Below are positions 28,205 to 36,349 of a stretch of DNA of 64,000 nucleotides, one piece after another; the stretch's first letter is position 1; each line of letters begins with the position of its first letter. The DNA is from Paenibacillus ginsengarvi. GTDB taxonomy: Bacteria > Bacillota > Bacilli > Paenibacillales > NBRC-103111. The notes under the pieces were generated by a model. It was not told the origin of the DNA. It saw only the letters and a program-made list of their open reading frames with translations, and searched no databases. The stretch covers positions 116,829 through 180,828 of the forward strand of contig NZ_RBAH01000018.1 of assembly GCF_003626695.1 (NCBI RefSeq), written 5' to 3'. Both the position numbers and the translations under genes were made by a program.

Positions 28205-29353
28205 TCACCAGTTGACGAGGCCTCTATATATACGCAGCACGACGTCCGAGTTGCCGCTGTAGACGATGACGGCGGCGGTGACGAGCAGCTGGGTCAAGGC
28301 GCAGCGGGCATAGAAGTAGGTACGCGAGACCTTCTTCCGGTTGACGAGCGACAGCTGGAGCAAGCTTTCCAGCGCCATGAGCACGCCATGATAGACCCCC
28401 CACAGCACGTAAAGCCACGTAAAGCCGTGCCATAACCCGATGCAAACCATTATGATTATGGACAGTCCGGCGGCGGCCCAGCGCGACGAGAAACGGCGGG
28501 AGAAGATCATGAAAATATGATCGCGGAACCAGTCGCCGAGCGTCGCGTGCCAGTTGCGCCAATATTGCGTAAGTGTCGGCGACAGGAACGGCTGCTTGAA
28601 GTTTTCCGGGATCATATAACCCATCAGCCGGCCGAATCCAATCGCAATATCCGAATAACCGGAAAAGTCGAAGTAAATGAGCGCATAAAACCAGATCATC
28701 AAAAACAAACTGTCGTATATTCGAAGCTCGTGATCCAGCACATTGTGAAAGACGGCGGTCATTCCCGCGACAAGCACGACCTTTTTGAACAGCCCGAGGA
28801 TGACGCGTTTGATTCCGGCTTCGAAGTCGGCGGCGCTTACGGTGTAAGGCTTTTTGGAGTCCGCCAAAAAATCGCGGAACTTCAAGATCGGCCCCGAGGT
28901 AAACGTCGGGATAAACAGCAGGTAATTGACGAAATCGAGCAGCGGCGCTTTGACGTCCTTGCCCACGTAGTAGGCGAAATAATACGCGTCGATCACTTTA
29001 AGCACCGTATAGATGAGACCGAACAAATAAATCGCATCGAACAGCGGATGTTCGATTACGTTCATACCGAACAACCGGAGGCCGGCGACCGTTGCCACGT
29101 TAATCACGATAGCTGCGCCAAACAGCAGCCTGCGGCCTTTGGGAGCGTGGCATAGCCACAAATACCCCAAATAGTTGACCAGCACATAAACGGCCGAGAA
29201 CAGAAACAGCTTCCGGCTGAACAAGTACAGGAAGAGGAGATTAAACACAAGCACGAGTATGCGTTTGTTCAGCGGCCATCGCCGCGTCAGCATCAGCACG
29301 ATCACGATGCCGAGCAGCGCGGCCAGGGCGTGCAGATTCAACAAGTAAGACAT
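28205..29353 (-). CDS. DltB-like membrane-bound O-acyltransferase (MBOAT)
   Basis: This 382-residue protein has about ten hydrophobic segments and the MBOAT core: YFDFSGYSDIAIGFGRLMGY, the conserved WRNWHATLGDWFRDHIF block (His269) and the invariant histidine in GLWHGFTWLYVLWG (His309). In the dlt system DltB takes D-alanine from carrier protein DltC at the cytoplasmic face and passes it out across the membrane; here the carrier protein is encoded three genes upstream. The ATG at 29353 follows AAAGGAG. It is the last gene of the minus-strand operon. Alginate-type O-acetyl transfer is an alternative, but a carrier protein and a loading enzyme in the operon favour a DltB-like role. Confidence 0.88.
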   Translation of the reverse strand: MSYLLNLHALAALLGIVIVLMLTRRWPLNKRILVLVFNLLFLYLFSRKLFLFSAVYVLVNYLGYLWLCHAPKGRRLLFGAAIVINVATVAGLRLFGMNVIEHPLFDAIYLFGLIYTVLKVIDAYYFAYYVGKDVKAPLLDFVNYLLFIPTFTSGPILKFRDFLADSKKPYTVSAADFEAGIKRVILGLFKKVVLVAGMTAVFHNVLDHELRIYDSLFLMIWFYALIYFDFSGYSDIAIGFGRLMGYMIPENFKQPFLSPTLTQYWRNWHATLGDWFRDHIFMIFSRRFSSRWAAAGLSIIIMVCIGLWHGFTWLYVLWGVYHGVLMALESLLQLSLVNRKKVSRTYFYARCALTQLLVTAAVIVYSGNSDVVLRIYRGLVNW

Positions 29354-29400
29354 GAGCGAACTCCTTTGGCAATAAGGCGCTTTCCAAAATGACGAACCGG

Positions 29401-29430
29401 CCGTTTAGGCAGAGAAAGCCGCCTAAGCGG
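29401..29430 (-). other. Intra-operon hairpin before the MBOAT gene
   Basis: On the transcribed strand CCGCTTAGGC (29421-29430) pairs with GCCTAAACGG (29401-29410), one mismatch, 10-nt loop, no T run. It fills the 81-nt gap between the microprotein and the MBOAT gene and could adjust mRNA stability. Confidence 0.55.
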
Positions 29431-29434
29431 ACGA

Positions 29435-29545
29435 TCAAAAGCCCTCATAAATAAACAGTCCCTTGCCGGTAAAACAGACGGCGACCAAAGCGAGCATGAT
29501 CGCGTAGAGGAGAGCTTCTACCGCTTTTCGAAGGAACGCAGCCAT
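29435..29545 (-). CDS. DltX-like membrane microprotein, 36 residues
   Basis: The ATG at 29545 lies 7 nt after a strong GGAGG and inside the end of the SGNH gene (28-bp overlap); the frame closes with TGA at 29435-29437. The product has a basic start (residues 6-7 Arg-Lys), one membrane segment (about 11-25) and the C-terminal sequence FIYEGF. DltX, the small protein of dlt operons, has one membrane segment and ends in a very similar FIYNEF, where the tyrosine is thought to relay the acyl group between DltB and DltD. Here Tyr33 would be that residue. Size, topology, terminal motif and position between DltD-like and DltB-like genes all agree. Confidence 0.8.
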   Translation of the reverse strand: MAAFLRKAVEALLYAIMLALVAVCFTGKGLFIYEGF

Positions 29546-30447
29546 CGGTCCACCTCCGCAGTAAATTTGGGCGCCCCGGTTTCCTGGTTCAGATGGACGA
29601 GATCGTGGAATTCGTCCGGCTTAAACGCGCCCGACAAATCGAGCACAGGAACGTCACGAGCCTTAAGCGTATCGTTCACGCGTTCTTTTAACGGTTTCCA
29701 ATAGGGAGGCTCGGGATAAGCCGAATCGGGATTCAGCGGCATCCAGATGACCTTTAGCGGCAGCCCTTCTTTTTGCGCGAAGTCGATGACCCAGTCCAGA
29801 GCATCCAGATTATCTGTCATGTCGGCGAGTGTCATCCAGTTGTAATTGTCGTTGTAGCGCTGCCAATCTTTGCGCAGCTGATCCGCCGGCTCCCGTCCGA
29901 AGTACAGCTCCTTGTCGATCCATCTCGGCTCGAAGGTTGAGAAATCGAGCTTGCCTTGTTTGGCGGCGGCAAAGGCGTTATTCAGCCATTCCTTGCCGGC
30001 ATCCTGAAAGTAGTCGCGGTAATGGAACAAATACGGGCTATACCACGGCCGGGTCCACGGAAAGCGGGGGTCGGTCTGCATCGCATCCAGCATCGTATGC
30101 ACGTCAATGCCGATGACGAGCTGCCCTTGGGGCTCATAAAGACCCCGCCGCAAAATTTCCCGCAGATCGGTAATCTTTCCGTAGGACATCCCCATCTCGA
30201 CGAGAGGTAGCTGCGCCTTCTGCTCCATATAAGCGCCTGTAACGGCAGAATTGCCAAAAAAAACGGGACCGGATCGATCCCAATCGTGATGAAACAACGT
30301 TTTCGTAAAATCGTCTTTTTCGAATCGTCTGGAGCCCGTCATCGGGTCCCGCCAGGCGACGAGAGCATCGATCAGCAGGAACAGGATAACGAGCATCAGC
30401 ACGAAGCCGTTTTTTCTCACCAAAGACCCTAATCTCACGCAAATCAC
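29518..30447 (-). CDS. DltD/AlgX-type SGNH-fold membrane-anchored acyltransferase
   Basis: The 309-residue product has an N-terminal membrane anchor (about residues 14-32) and an extracytoplasmic SGNH-like domain. The likely nucleophile is Ser67 in VFFGNSAVTGA, and the catalytic Asp-His pair is Asp282/His285 in FHDLVHLN near the C-terminus, the DxxH arrangement of this fold. In dlt operons DltD makes the final transfer to the polymer outside the cell. The GTG at 30447 lies three bases after the previous gene; a GTG at 30438 is also possible. Its 3' end carries the ribosome binding site of the microprotein. Confidence 0.8.
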   Translation of the reverse strand: MICVRLGSLVRKNGFVLMLVILFLLIDALVAWRDPMTGSRRFEKDDFTKTLFHHDWDRSGPVFFGNSAVTGAYMEQKAQLPLVEMGMSYGKITDLREILRRGLYEPQGQLVIGIDVHTMLDAMQTDPRFPWTRPWYSPYLFHYRDYFQDAGKEWLNNAFAAAKQGKLDFSTFEPRWIDKELYFGREPADQLRKDWQRYNDNYNWMTLADMTDNLDALDWVIDFAQKEGLPLKVIWMPLNPDSAYPEPPYWKPLKERVNDTLKARDVPVLDLSGAFKPDEFHDLVHLNQETGAPKFTAEVDRWLRSFEKR

Positions 30448-30450
30448 ATC

Positions 30451-31662
30451 TTATCTCGATTTTTGTTGCCAAGCGGCGTATTGCTCGCGGAAAGCCGCAG
30501 GCCATCCTTCCTCGCGAAGCCCGAATTGGGCGAGGAACGCGAATACCCAGCGCTCCAGCCCGAAGCCGACGCAGCCCGTCGTAGCCGGACGTTTGCCCAG
30601 CTTGATATCGAAGGCCGTACCGAAGGCGGTGCTGTGGAAGTTGACGGAGCTACACGCGATCGATTTGTTTAGGTACGGAATCGTAAACCGCATTTCGTAC
30701 TTCATTTCCTGATTGCGCTGAAACGATGCTTTTACTTGAAAATCGTTCGTGAAAAACGGATCGTTCGCATTTTCGATCAGGCAGTCGATCTCCCACTCCT
30801 GAGCCAGCTGCTTCAAATGCTCTACCGCTTTCATGCGGTTTTCGCGGACGAACTCGGGCTTGCCGACAAAGATGATCTCCCGCATGCTGAAATCGAGCAA
30901 ACGGCCGAAGTCGGCATGATTTTTCGATTCGTACCGATGACATTTCGCCACCGCCGTCGCTACGATGCCGTCGCCCTCGAGCGTTTCTCCCTGCAGTCCT
31001 TCGTAGCAGTGATAACACGTAGAAGGATTCATCGCAAAACGCGGCTTCGGCATCGTCCGGTTCAAATCGAGCGGCGCCTCTTCCTTCCAGCCGCCCGCCT
31101 GGCGAACCGAGTCGGAGAACGACTCGATCACGTCCAGATCGTCGCGCAGATGGTTCAGGAAGTGGAGATGCTCCGGAAACGAGGTGAAATGATTCGTTTT
31201 ATCGAGCGTCGAAAGATGGATGACGGCCGGATACGACTCTTCCTTCGCCCCGAACGCATCGGCGATGCGCTGCACGAATGTGTCGTCGAAAAAGCGAAGC
31301 AGGCTGGAAAACGGTTCACGGAAAATAAACAGTCCGGGCTCCAATATTTTGATCGTCTTCGTCTCCACCAGCTCGGCGATAATATCGCCACGGTATGGCA
31401 TGCTGCCGCGATGCTCGAACAAAATATGCTCCTTGAAGCCGAAGTCGCCCTTGGAGAAACGTTCGATCAGCTTTTCGACGCCGGCGGCAATCTTCGCCCC
31501 CCCATCCGGATCGTGGTGAGCGATCGTGAGCGTACCGTCTTCCAGCCGGATATCGTCGATAAACTCGCTGACAAAGGCGGAGGCGTATTTCAGCTGGCCG
31601 TGCTGGTTTGGATCGAGTCTCTCCAACGAGAGCGTAAGTATGGTCGCGCTGTCCGTTTTCAT
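30451..31662 (-). CDS. SerRS-like amino acid:[carrier protein] ligase
   Basis: This 403-residue protein is a truncated class II synthetase-like enzyme: motif 2 (FSMREIIFVG, Arg261) and motif 3 (GCVGFGLERWVFAFL, Arg371) are present, but there is no tRNA-binding coiled coil or anticodon domain. Cys216 (PSTCYHCY), Glu262 (motif 2) and Cys337 (ACSSVNFHSTAFG) match the Cys-Glu-Cys zinc site of the amino acid:carrier protein ligases known from Bradyrhizobium and Agrobacterium, which activate glycine or alanine and load it on a phosphopantetheine arm. It follows the carrier protein gene by 8 nt with GGGGAGG upstream. Substrate choice cannot be read from sequence. The N-terminal 200 residues are less conserved to my eye. 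Confidence 0.85.
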   Translation of the reverse strand: MKTDSATILTLSLERLDPNQHGQLKYASAFVSEFIDDIRLEDGTLTIAHHDPDGGAKIAAGVEKLIERFSKGDFGFKEHILFEHRGSMPYRGDIIAELVETKTIKILEPGLFIFREPFSSLLRFFDDTFVQRIADAFGAKEESYPAVIHLSTLDKTNHFTSFPEHLHFLNHLRDDLDVIESFSDSVRQAGGWKEEAPLDLNRTMPKPRFAMNPSTCYHCYEGLQGETLEGDGIVATAVAKCHRYESKNHADFGRLLDFSMREIIFVGKPEFVRENRMKAVEHLKQLAQEWEIDCLIENANDPFFTNDFQVKASFQRNQEMKYEMRFTIPYLNKSIACSSVNFHSTAFGTAFDIKLGKRPATTGCVGFGLERWVFAFLAQFGLREEGWPAAFREQYAAWQQKSR

Positions 31663-31670
31663 GCCTGTCG

Positions 31671-31922
31671 TTACCTCCCCGTTTTTCCGGCGATAAAGGT
31701 GGCTATCTCTGTAATCGTATTAAGCGGATACAGCATAAGGTCCTGGTTCGTTACCTGGATGCCGTACGTTTTCTCGATATGCGCGATCAGCGCGGTAGCT
31801 CCGATCGAATCGATAAAGCCATAGTCGAACAGATGGACATCCGTTCCGAAATCGTCATCGTCGTCCGCGATTTCGTAGCGCTCGCGGATATGGCGCTCCA
31901 GCTCTTGTATGATCTCATCCAT
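31671..31922 (-). CDS. Acyl carrier protein (DltC-like partner of the ligase)
   Basis: The start at 31922 (83 residues) is chosen because AAAGGAG lies 8 nt upstream and the product then begins with helix 1 (MDEIIQELERHIRERYEI). The phosphopantetheine serine lies in DYGFIDSIGATALI (the DSI motif at the start of helix 2). An upstream ATG at 31964 overlaps the stop codon of the preceding gene (TAATG) and would add 14 residues; it may help couple translation. Position directly before the amino acid ligase indicates that it carries the activated amino acid to the membrane acyltransferase. Confidence 0.92.
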   Translation of the reverse strand: MDEIIQELERHIRERYEIADDDDDFGTDVHLFDYGFIDSIGATALIAHIEKTYGIQVTNQDLMLYPLNTITEIATFIAGKTGR

Positions 31923-31963
31923 GCGAAGTTCTCCTTTGGGTACGAAAGTAGTCGGTTGGTACA

Positions 31964-34900
31964 TTAATCGGTCGGCATTTTCACGGTTATCGTTACGGCT
32001 TCACCGAAATGGGTGACGGTGTACATATGATCCTGCGGATCTTGCTCGATCTTGAGATTGTCGCCCGTAATGTCCAGCGGCCGCGGCGAGTACAGCTTGA
32101 TCTGCTGCATGCCGTCCGAGCCGGTGCGAATCGTCCACGCCGTCCCGCTATCCTTGATCTCGACAGGCACATTGGAGCGAACGAGATGGAACGGCTCGGC
32201 TCCCCAGTTTACGGAAACGCTTGTCAGACGGCGAAGGCCGAGTCCGATGTAGAGCTTCCGGTCTTTTTTCGTAAACACCGGGGAGTCGGTAGCGAATGGA
32301 TAATTTGCATAAGCTTCGCCCGGCTCGAAAACGACGCCTGCCGTATCCCGGTATTCTGCGGCCAGACCTGGAACATTTCCGGTGTCGGCCGAGAGCGATA
32401 ACGTCACGTGCAGGCCTCGTCCGAGCTTCGTTTTCAGCTTGTCGATCGCATAAGTCAGCCAAGGCCGCTCCACGCGGACTTCGGTTTTCATCGTGGCGAG
32501 GAACGAGCGGGCCATTTGCGGCTCGGACATGAAATTGTAGTCGTAATCGGAACGCAGCTTATCGAAAAAGCGCACGAAATCGGTCAGCATGGCCGTTTTG
32601 TCCGGATCGTCGTATTGGTACTCGATATGCTCGAAATAATCGATCGGCATGTCGAGGCTGGCGTACGACTTGTAAATATCGGTCGTATCCGGCTTCGAGC
32701 CGTCCGGCGACAAGGTGAACCTGAAGCCTGGCGCATGAAGCAGCATCGGCGATTGCAGCTTGTCGTCCTGAAGCAGGAACGGAAAGCTCCATAAAAATTC
32801 GCGGCCCCACTGCGGCTCCGTCGGGCTGTCTGACGGCTTAAAGCCGAAGTTGTACCAGATGTCGGCATTGTTTTCATTGCGAAGCGTTTGGAGCCGATCC
32901 ACCTGATTGATGCGCCACGTATGCTGGTTTGTACCCGTCTTCGTCCATGGCAGGCCGAGCGCGGCGAACGACTTCCGCTGAAGCTGAAGCTCCAGCTTCT
33001 CCTGCTCGGAGCTGAGGAAGCTATGCACGTAGACGTGCGGGACGATCTCCAGCTTGTTCGTCCGGGCGTAGTCCAGAAATTCCTGAAGCTGCTTCTTATA
33101 AGGAAACGACGGATCGTCGATCGGAACCGGCTGGCTGTATTGCAGCTGGCCGACAAGCAAATCTTCCTTGCCGTCGTGATTCAGATCGGCCCATAGCGGT
33201 ACTGAATATTGTCCGCCGACGAGCGCCTTCGAGCCCATCTGATTGTTCGTCGCGCCTTGAATCGGCCCTTTCAGCAGCCACGTTCCTTTGATCTGCTCAT
33301 AGACGAGCAGATCGCCTTCATTGTTACCTATTACGAGATCAGCCTGCTTGTCTCCGTTCATATCGCGGATGGCGGGCGCTGCGTAGCCGGCGGTTATTTT
33401 GAATAACGGCACTGCTTTGCCGAATTGCATCGGCTTTCCGGGAAGGCCATAAAACGCCGTAAGCCCGCCGTCTTGATCGCCGACAACGAGGTCGAGCGTG
33501 CCATCTCCGTCGAGATCGCCGACAGCCGGAGCCGAATGGGAGCTAACCCGGATCGGCTGCCCGTCGGACAACAGCGGCACCGGCGGTGCGAAGACGCCTT
33601 TGCCCTGCTGCAGCAGGGCAACCACGGTTCCATCCGAGCTGCCTACGACGAGATCGGTGAGGCCATTGCCGTTAAGATCGGCGGTAGTTACAGTGGCGAA
33701 GCCCGCCCCCCGAAACGGCTGCCCGTTCGACAGCTTGAGCGCCTCTTTCGCCCCGAAGCCATCGGGGCGTACCGTTCCTTCCGGGACCATCTGTGCCGAA
33801 ACCGATTGTCCAGTATTCGGATATTTATAGAGGCTGCCGTCGGCGCTGCCTACGATCAAATCTTTTCGGCCGCTGCCGGTTGTATCGATCAACGCCGGGT
33901 ACGCCCGGTACGGCTCCTCGAGCTTCAAGCCGAGCTCGTTTTTGCCCGGATAGGCCGCTGCGGTCAAAGGGCTGCCCTCGCTCGTTATCAGCGTACCGCT
34001 TGAGTAAAACGAGTTCGGAAACTCGCCAACAAATTGCGGCTGTTCGGTTGAACCCGTGTTCAAATGTACGGTGACCCCTTCGTACCAATGGTGCCAGTCG
34101 AACGACGAACGGACGAGCGAGAACGAAGGCAGCTGGTTGTACGTCTTCAGCAGTTCGGCCCAGGCAATCCCTTCCTTGTGTTCAAAGGCGGGCAGCGCCT
34201 CAAAATGGTTTTGGTACGCCATCGCCGGACGGCCGTACGGACCGAACACCTTTTTCAGGCTATAACCGAACGTTTCCTTCGATATGTAAGATACATATTC
34301 GTTACGCAGCAAATGATTGGCTGTCGCGAAGGCGAAATGAAAGTAAGGCTCCTGCGGCAAACCGGTTTTAAATCCAAAGTAAGCCGAACGTCCGGGCTGC
34401 TTCAGCGACTCGTCGTGGAGCGCCGCCTTGGTTGGAAAGCCTTTGGCCGGGTCCATGCCGCTAAGCAGGTCGAAGCCGGTAATAAAATACCGGTTCGGCA
34501 GGAACGTACTGGCTGCGACGACGGAGCCTGAACCGAATCGGTTGACGGTGAACAGCGCTTGCCCGTTCATCGACACGATGGTTTCGGCTGTCGAAGGGAC
34601 GACCGCTTGGCCCCAATCGAAGCCCGGCATCATATCGTCCATATTGTTCAAATAAGCGTGACCGGTAAAATTGTCGGCGAACTGCCGGTATACGTCTTGC
34701 ATCCCTTGCAAGTTTCCGCGAACATGCGGATAATCAAACTTCGGCTTGACCTCTCCGTTTACCGGAGCGATAGCGGAAGCGCCGAGCAGAGACAGCGGGA
34801 TGTCGCCGAGCAGTTCGTTCTCCACGAACAGATGCCCGCCTTGCTGGACATATTGCTCAATCTGGGGCAAAGCGCCGCGCAGCATGTCGCTTTGTTTCAA

Positions 34901-35152
34901 CGAAACGTCCAAGTATACGGCGTCATACGACTTCAGCCGTTTCCCGTTTAGCTTGTCCAGCGGCAATCGGCTAACTTCGCTATTAGCCACGATCGACTGT
35001 TCGAAATTGGAATAGGCCGCCGGATCGAACGTGTTCCCATTGGTGGCGTACAGAAGCCGGACTTGTACCCGTTTGTGGCCGAATGCAAGCACGAGTACCG
35101 CGGCGAGCAGAACAATCAGAGCGATCCAGGCTGATTTTTTGCGTGCTGACAA
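31964..35152 (-). CDS. Large membrane-anchored FG-GAP/VCBS repeat protein
   Basis: The 1062-residue product starts with TTG at 35152 after GAGGG. It has an N-terminal anchor (about residues 9-25), then a region with a Rossmann-like stretch (YDAVYLDVSL..., YVQQGGHLFVENELLG), then about five FG-GAP/VCBS repeats (about residues 415-690) with calcium-loop patterns such as DLNGNGLTDLVVG, DLDGDGTLDLVVG, DMNGDKQADLVIG and DLNHDGKEDLLVG. The C-terminal 370 residues are unassigned; a carbohydrate-active fold is possible. It is the first gene of the operon and its stop overlaps an ATG of the carrier protein frame, so it is likely part of the same envelope system, perhaps recognising the polymer. Confidence 0.78.
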   Translation of the reverse strand: MSARKKSAWIALIVLLAAVLVLAFGHKRVQVRLLYATNGNTFDPAAYSNFEQSIVANSEVSRLPLDKLNGKRLKSYDAVYLDVSLKQSDMLRGALPQIEQYVQQGGHLFVENELLGDIPLSLLGASAIAPVNGEVKPKFDYPHVRGNLQGMQDVYRQFADNFTGHAYLNNMDDMMPGFDWGQAVVPSTAETIVSMNGQALFTVNRFGSGSVVAASTFLPNRYFITGFDLLSGMDPAKGFPTKAALHDESLKQPGRSAYFGFKTGLPQEPYFHFAFATANHLLRNEYVSYISKETFGYSLKKVFGPYGRPAMAYQNHFEALPAFEHKEGIAWAELLKTYNQLPSFSLVRSSFDWHHWYEGVTVHLNTGSTEQPQFVGEFPNSFYSSGTLITSEGSPLTAAAYPGKNELGLKLEEPYRAYPALIDTTGSGRKDLIVGSADGSLYKYPNTGQSVSAQMVPEGTVRPDGFGAKEALKLSNGQPFRGAGFATVTTADLNGNGLTDLVVGSSDGTVVALLQQGKGVFAPPVPLLSDGQPIRVSSHSAPAVGDLDGDGTLDLVVGDQDGGLTAFYGLPGKPMQFGKAVPLFKITAGYAAPAIRDMNGDKQADLVIGNNEGDLLVYEQIKGTWLLKGPIQGATNNQMGSKALVGGQYSVPLWADLNHDGKEDLLVGQLQYSQPVPIDDPSFPYKKQLQEFLDYARTNKLEIVPHVYVHSFLSSEQEKLELQLQRKSFAALGLPWTKTGTNQHTWRINQVDRLQTLRNENNADIWYNFGFKPSDSPTEPQWGREFLWSFPFLLQDDKLQSPMLLHAPGFRFTLSPDGSKPDTTDIYKSYASLDMPIDYFEHIEYQYDDPDKTAMLTDFVRFFDKLRSDYDYNFMSEPQMARSFLATMKTEVRVERPWLTYAIDKLKTKLGRGLHVTLSLSADTGNVPGLAAEYRDTAGVVFEPGEAYANYPFATDSPVFTKKDRKLYIGLGLRRLTSVSVNWGAEPFHLVRSNVPVEIKDSGTAWTIRTGSDGMQQIKLYSPRPLDITGDNLKIEQDPQDHMYTVTHFGEAVTITVKMPTD

Positions 35153-35225
35153 AATAATCCCTCAGAACTTGTAAAGTAATAAATTCTCGATTGTGTGGCG
35201 GTATTTCTCCTAAAGGGCTAGTGCC

Positions 35226-35254
35226 ATTATATCATTTTGAAAAAGGGTTGTTAA
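35226..35254 (-). promoter_or_regulatory. Promoter of the Dlt-like operon (minus strand)
   Basis: On the minus strand TTAACA (35249-35254), 17-nt spacer, TATAAT (35226-35231), giving a 5' leader of about 65 nt before the TTG at 35152. No other clear promoter was seen within the operon. Confidence 0.82.
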
Positions 35255-35356
35255 ACATTTGACGAACGGGGGCGGAGAAAGTTGCCGAACGGTCTCCACT
35301 TTTATCGAAACATCCGATATAATTCGAAGCAAGAACATGTATCGGAGGAAAAGCCT

Positions 35357-36343
35357 GTGGAAAAGCGCGCGGTTGTTTGTTTGGGCGAGCTGCTGGTCGA
35401 CTTCGTCCCGGAAGAGAACGGTCTTCCGCTATCGGAAGTGCAAACGTTCCGCAAAGCTGCCGGAGGGGCTCCGGCGAACGTTGCGGCGGCCGTGGCGAAA
35501 CTCGGCGGGAAGTCGCGATTCATCGGCAAAGTCGGCCGGGACCCGTTCGGAGAGTACTTGCGTGCCGCTCTGGCGGAAGCGGGGGTGGAGCCGGCGCTTG
35601 TCGAAACGGACGAAGCGCGGACCGGTCTCGCGTTTGTCTCGCTGAAGGAAAACGGCGAGCGCGATTTCCTTTTTTATCGCGAGCCGGCTGCGGATATGCT
35701 GATGCGCAAGGAAGAGGTGGAAGAGGCATGGCTGCAGGATGCTGCCGTCTTCCATTTCGGCTCTGTGTCGCTGATCAGCGAGCCGAGCCGAATGGCTACG
35801 CTTGATGCGGCGAGACGGGCGAGGGTACACGGTGCGATCGTCTCCTACGATCCGAACGTCCGTCTCCCGTTATGGAGAAACGCGGATTTCGCACGAAGGA
35901 TCATCGTCGATCAGTTTCCGTTCGCAGACATTGTGAAGGTGAGCGAGGAAGAGGTGGCTTTTCTATACGGCGAAGGCGTCTCGCTCGAGAAGGGCGCCAG
36001 ATTGATTCTCGGCGCCGGGCCGCGGTGCGTCGTGGTTACGCTGGGCTCCGCCGGCTGCCGCTTGTTTACGTCATCGGGCGAAGTAACGTCGCCAGGGATA
36101 TCCGTCCAAGCGGTGGATACGACGGGGGCGGGAGACGGCTTTGTCGGAGGTCTGCTGTACCGGCTGGCGGCTGACGGGGTGAAAGCGTCCCGGCTCGAAG
36201 AGGCGTTCGCCGATTCGGCGTTTGCAAGCGGTGCGCTCCGCTTCGCAAACGGCATCGGAGCGCTGACGACGACGAGGCGGGGAGCGATTCCGGCGCTGCC
36301 GACAAGGGAAGAAGCGGAGCGTGAGCTCGCAGGGGAGGCGTGA
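35357..36343 (+). CDS. PfkB family carbohydrate kinase (fructokinase-like)
   Basis: The GTG at 35357 (328 residues) follows CGGAGGAAAA. The product begins at the first family strand (AVVCLGELLVDFVPEENG), has the GGAPANVAAAVAKLGG substrate motif, and the C-terminal signature with anion hole and catalytic Asp in DTTGAGDGFVGGL. Length and N-terminal motif resemble bacterial fructokinases (ScrK type), but the exact sugar cannot be decided. An upstream in-frame ATG would reach into the -10 region and is unlikely. It is divergent from the Dlt-like operon and followed closely by a phosphoesterase. Confidence 0.9.
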   Translation: MEKRAVVCLGELLVDFVPEENGLPLSEVQTFRKAAGGAPANVAAAVAKLGGKSRFIGKVGRDPFGEYLRAALAEAGVEPALVETDEARTGLAFVSLKENGERDFLFYREPAADMLMRKEEVEEAWLQDAAVFHFGSVSLISEPSRMATLDAARRARVHGAIVSYDPNVRLPLWRNADFARRIIVDQFPFADIVKVSEEEVAFLYGEGVSLEKGARLILGAGPRCVVVTLGSAGCRLFTSSGEVTSPGISVQAVDTTGAGDGFVGGLLYRLAADGVKASRLEEAFADSAFASGALRFANGIGALTTTRRGAIPALPTREEAERELAGEA

Positions 36344-36349
36344 GCGGCA

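Noticed and set aside
28205..35152. Ordinary dltABCD operon
   Set aside because: There is no DltA-type adenylation enzyme; the loading enzyme is of the class II synthetase fold, and an additional large FG-GAP protein is present.
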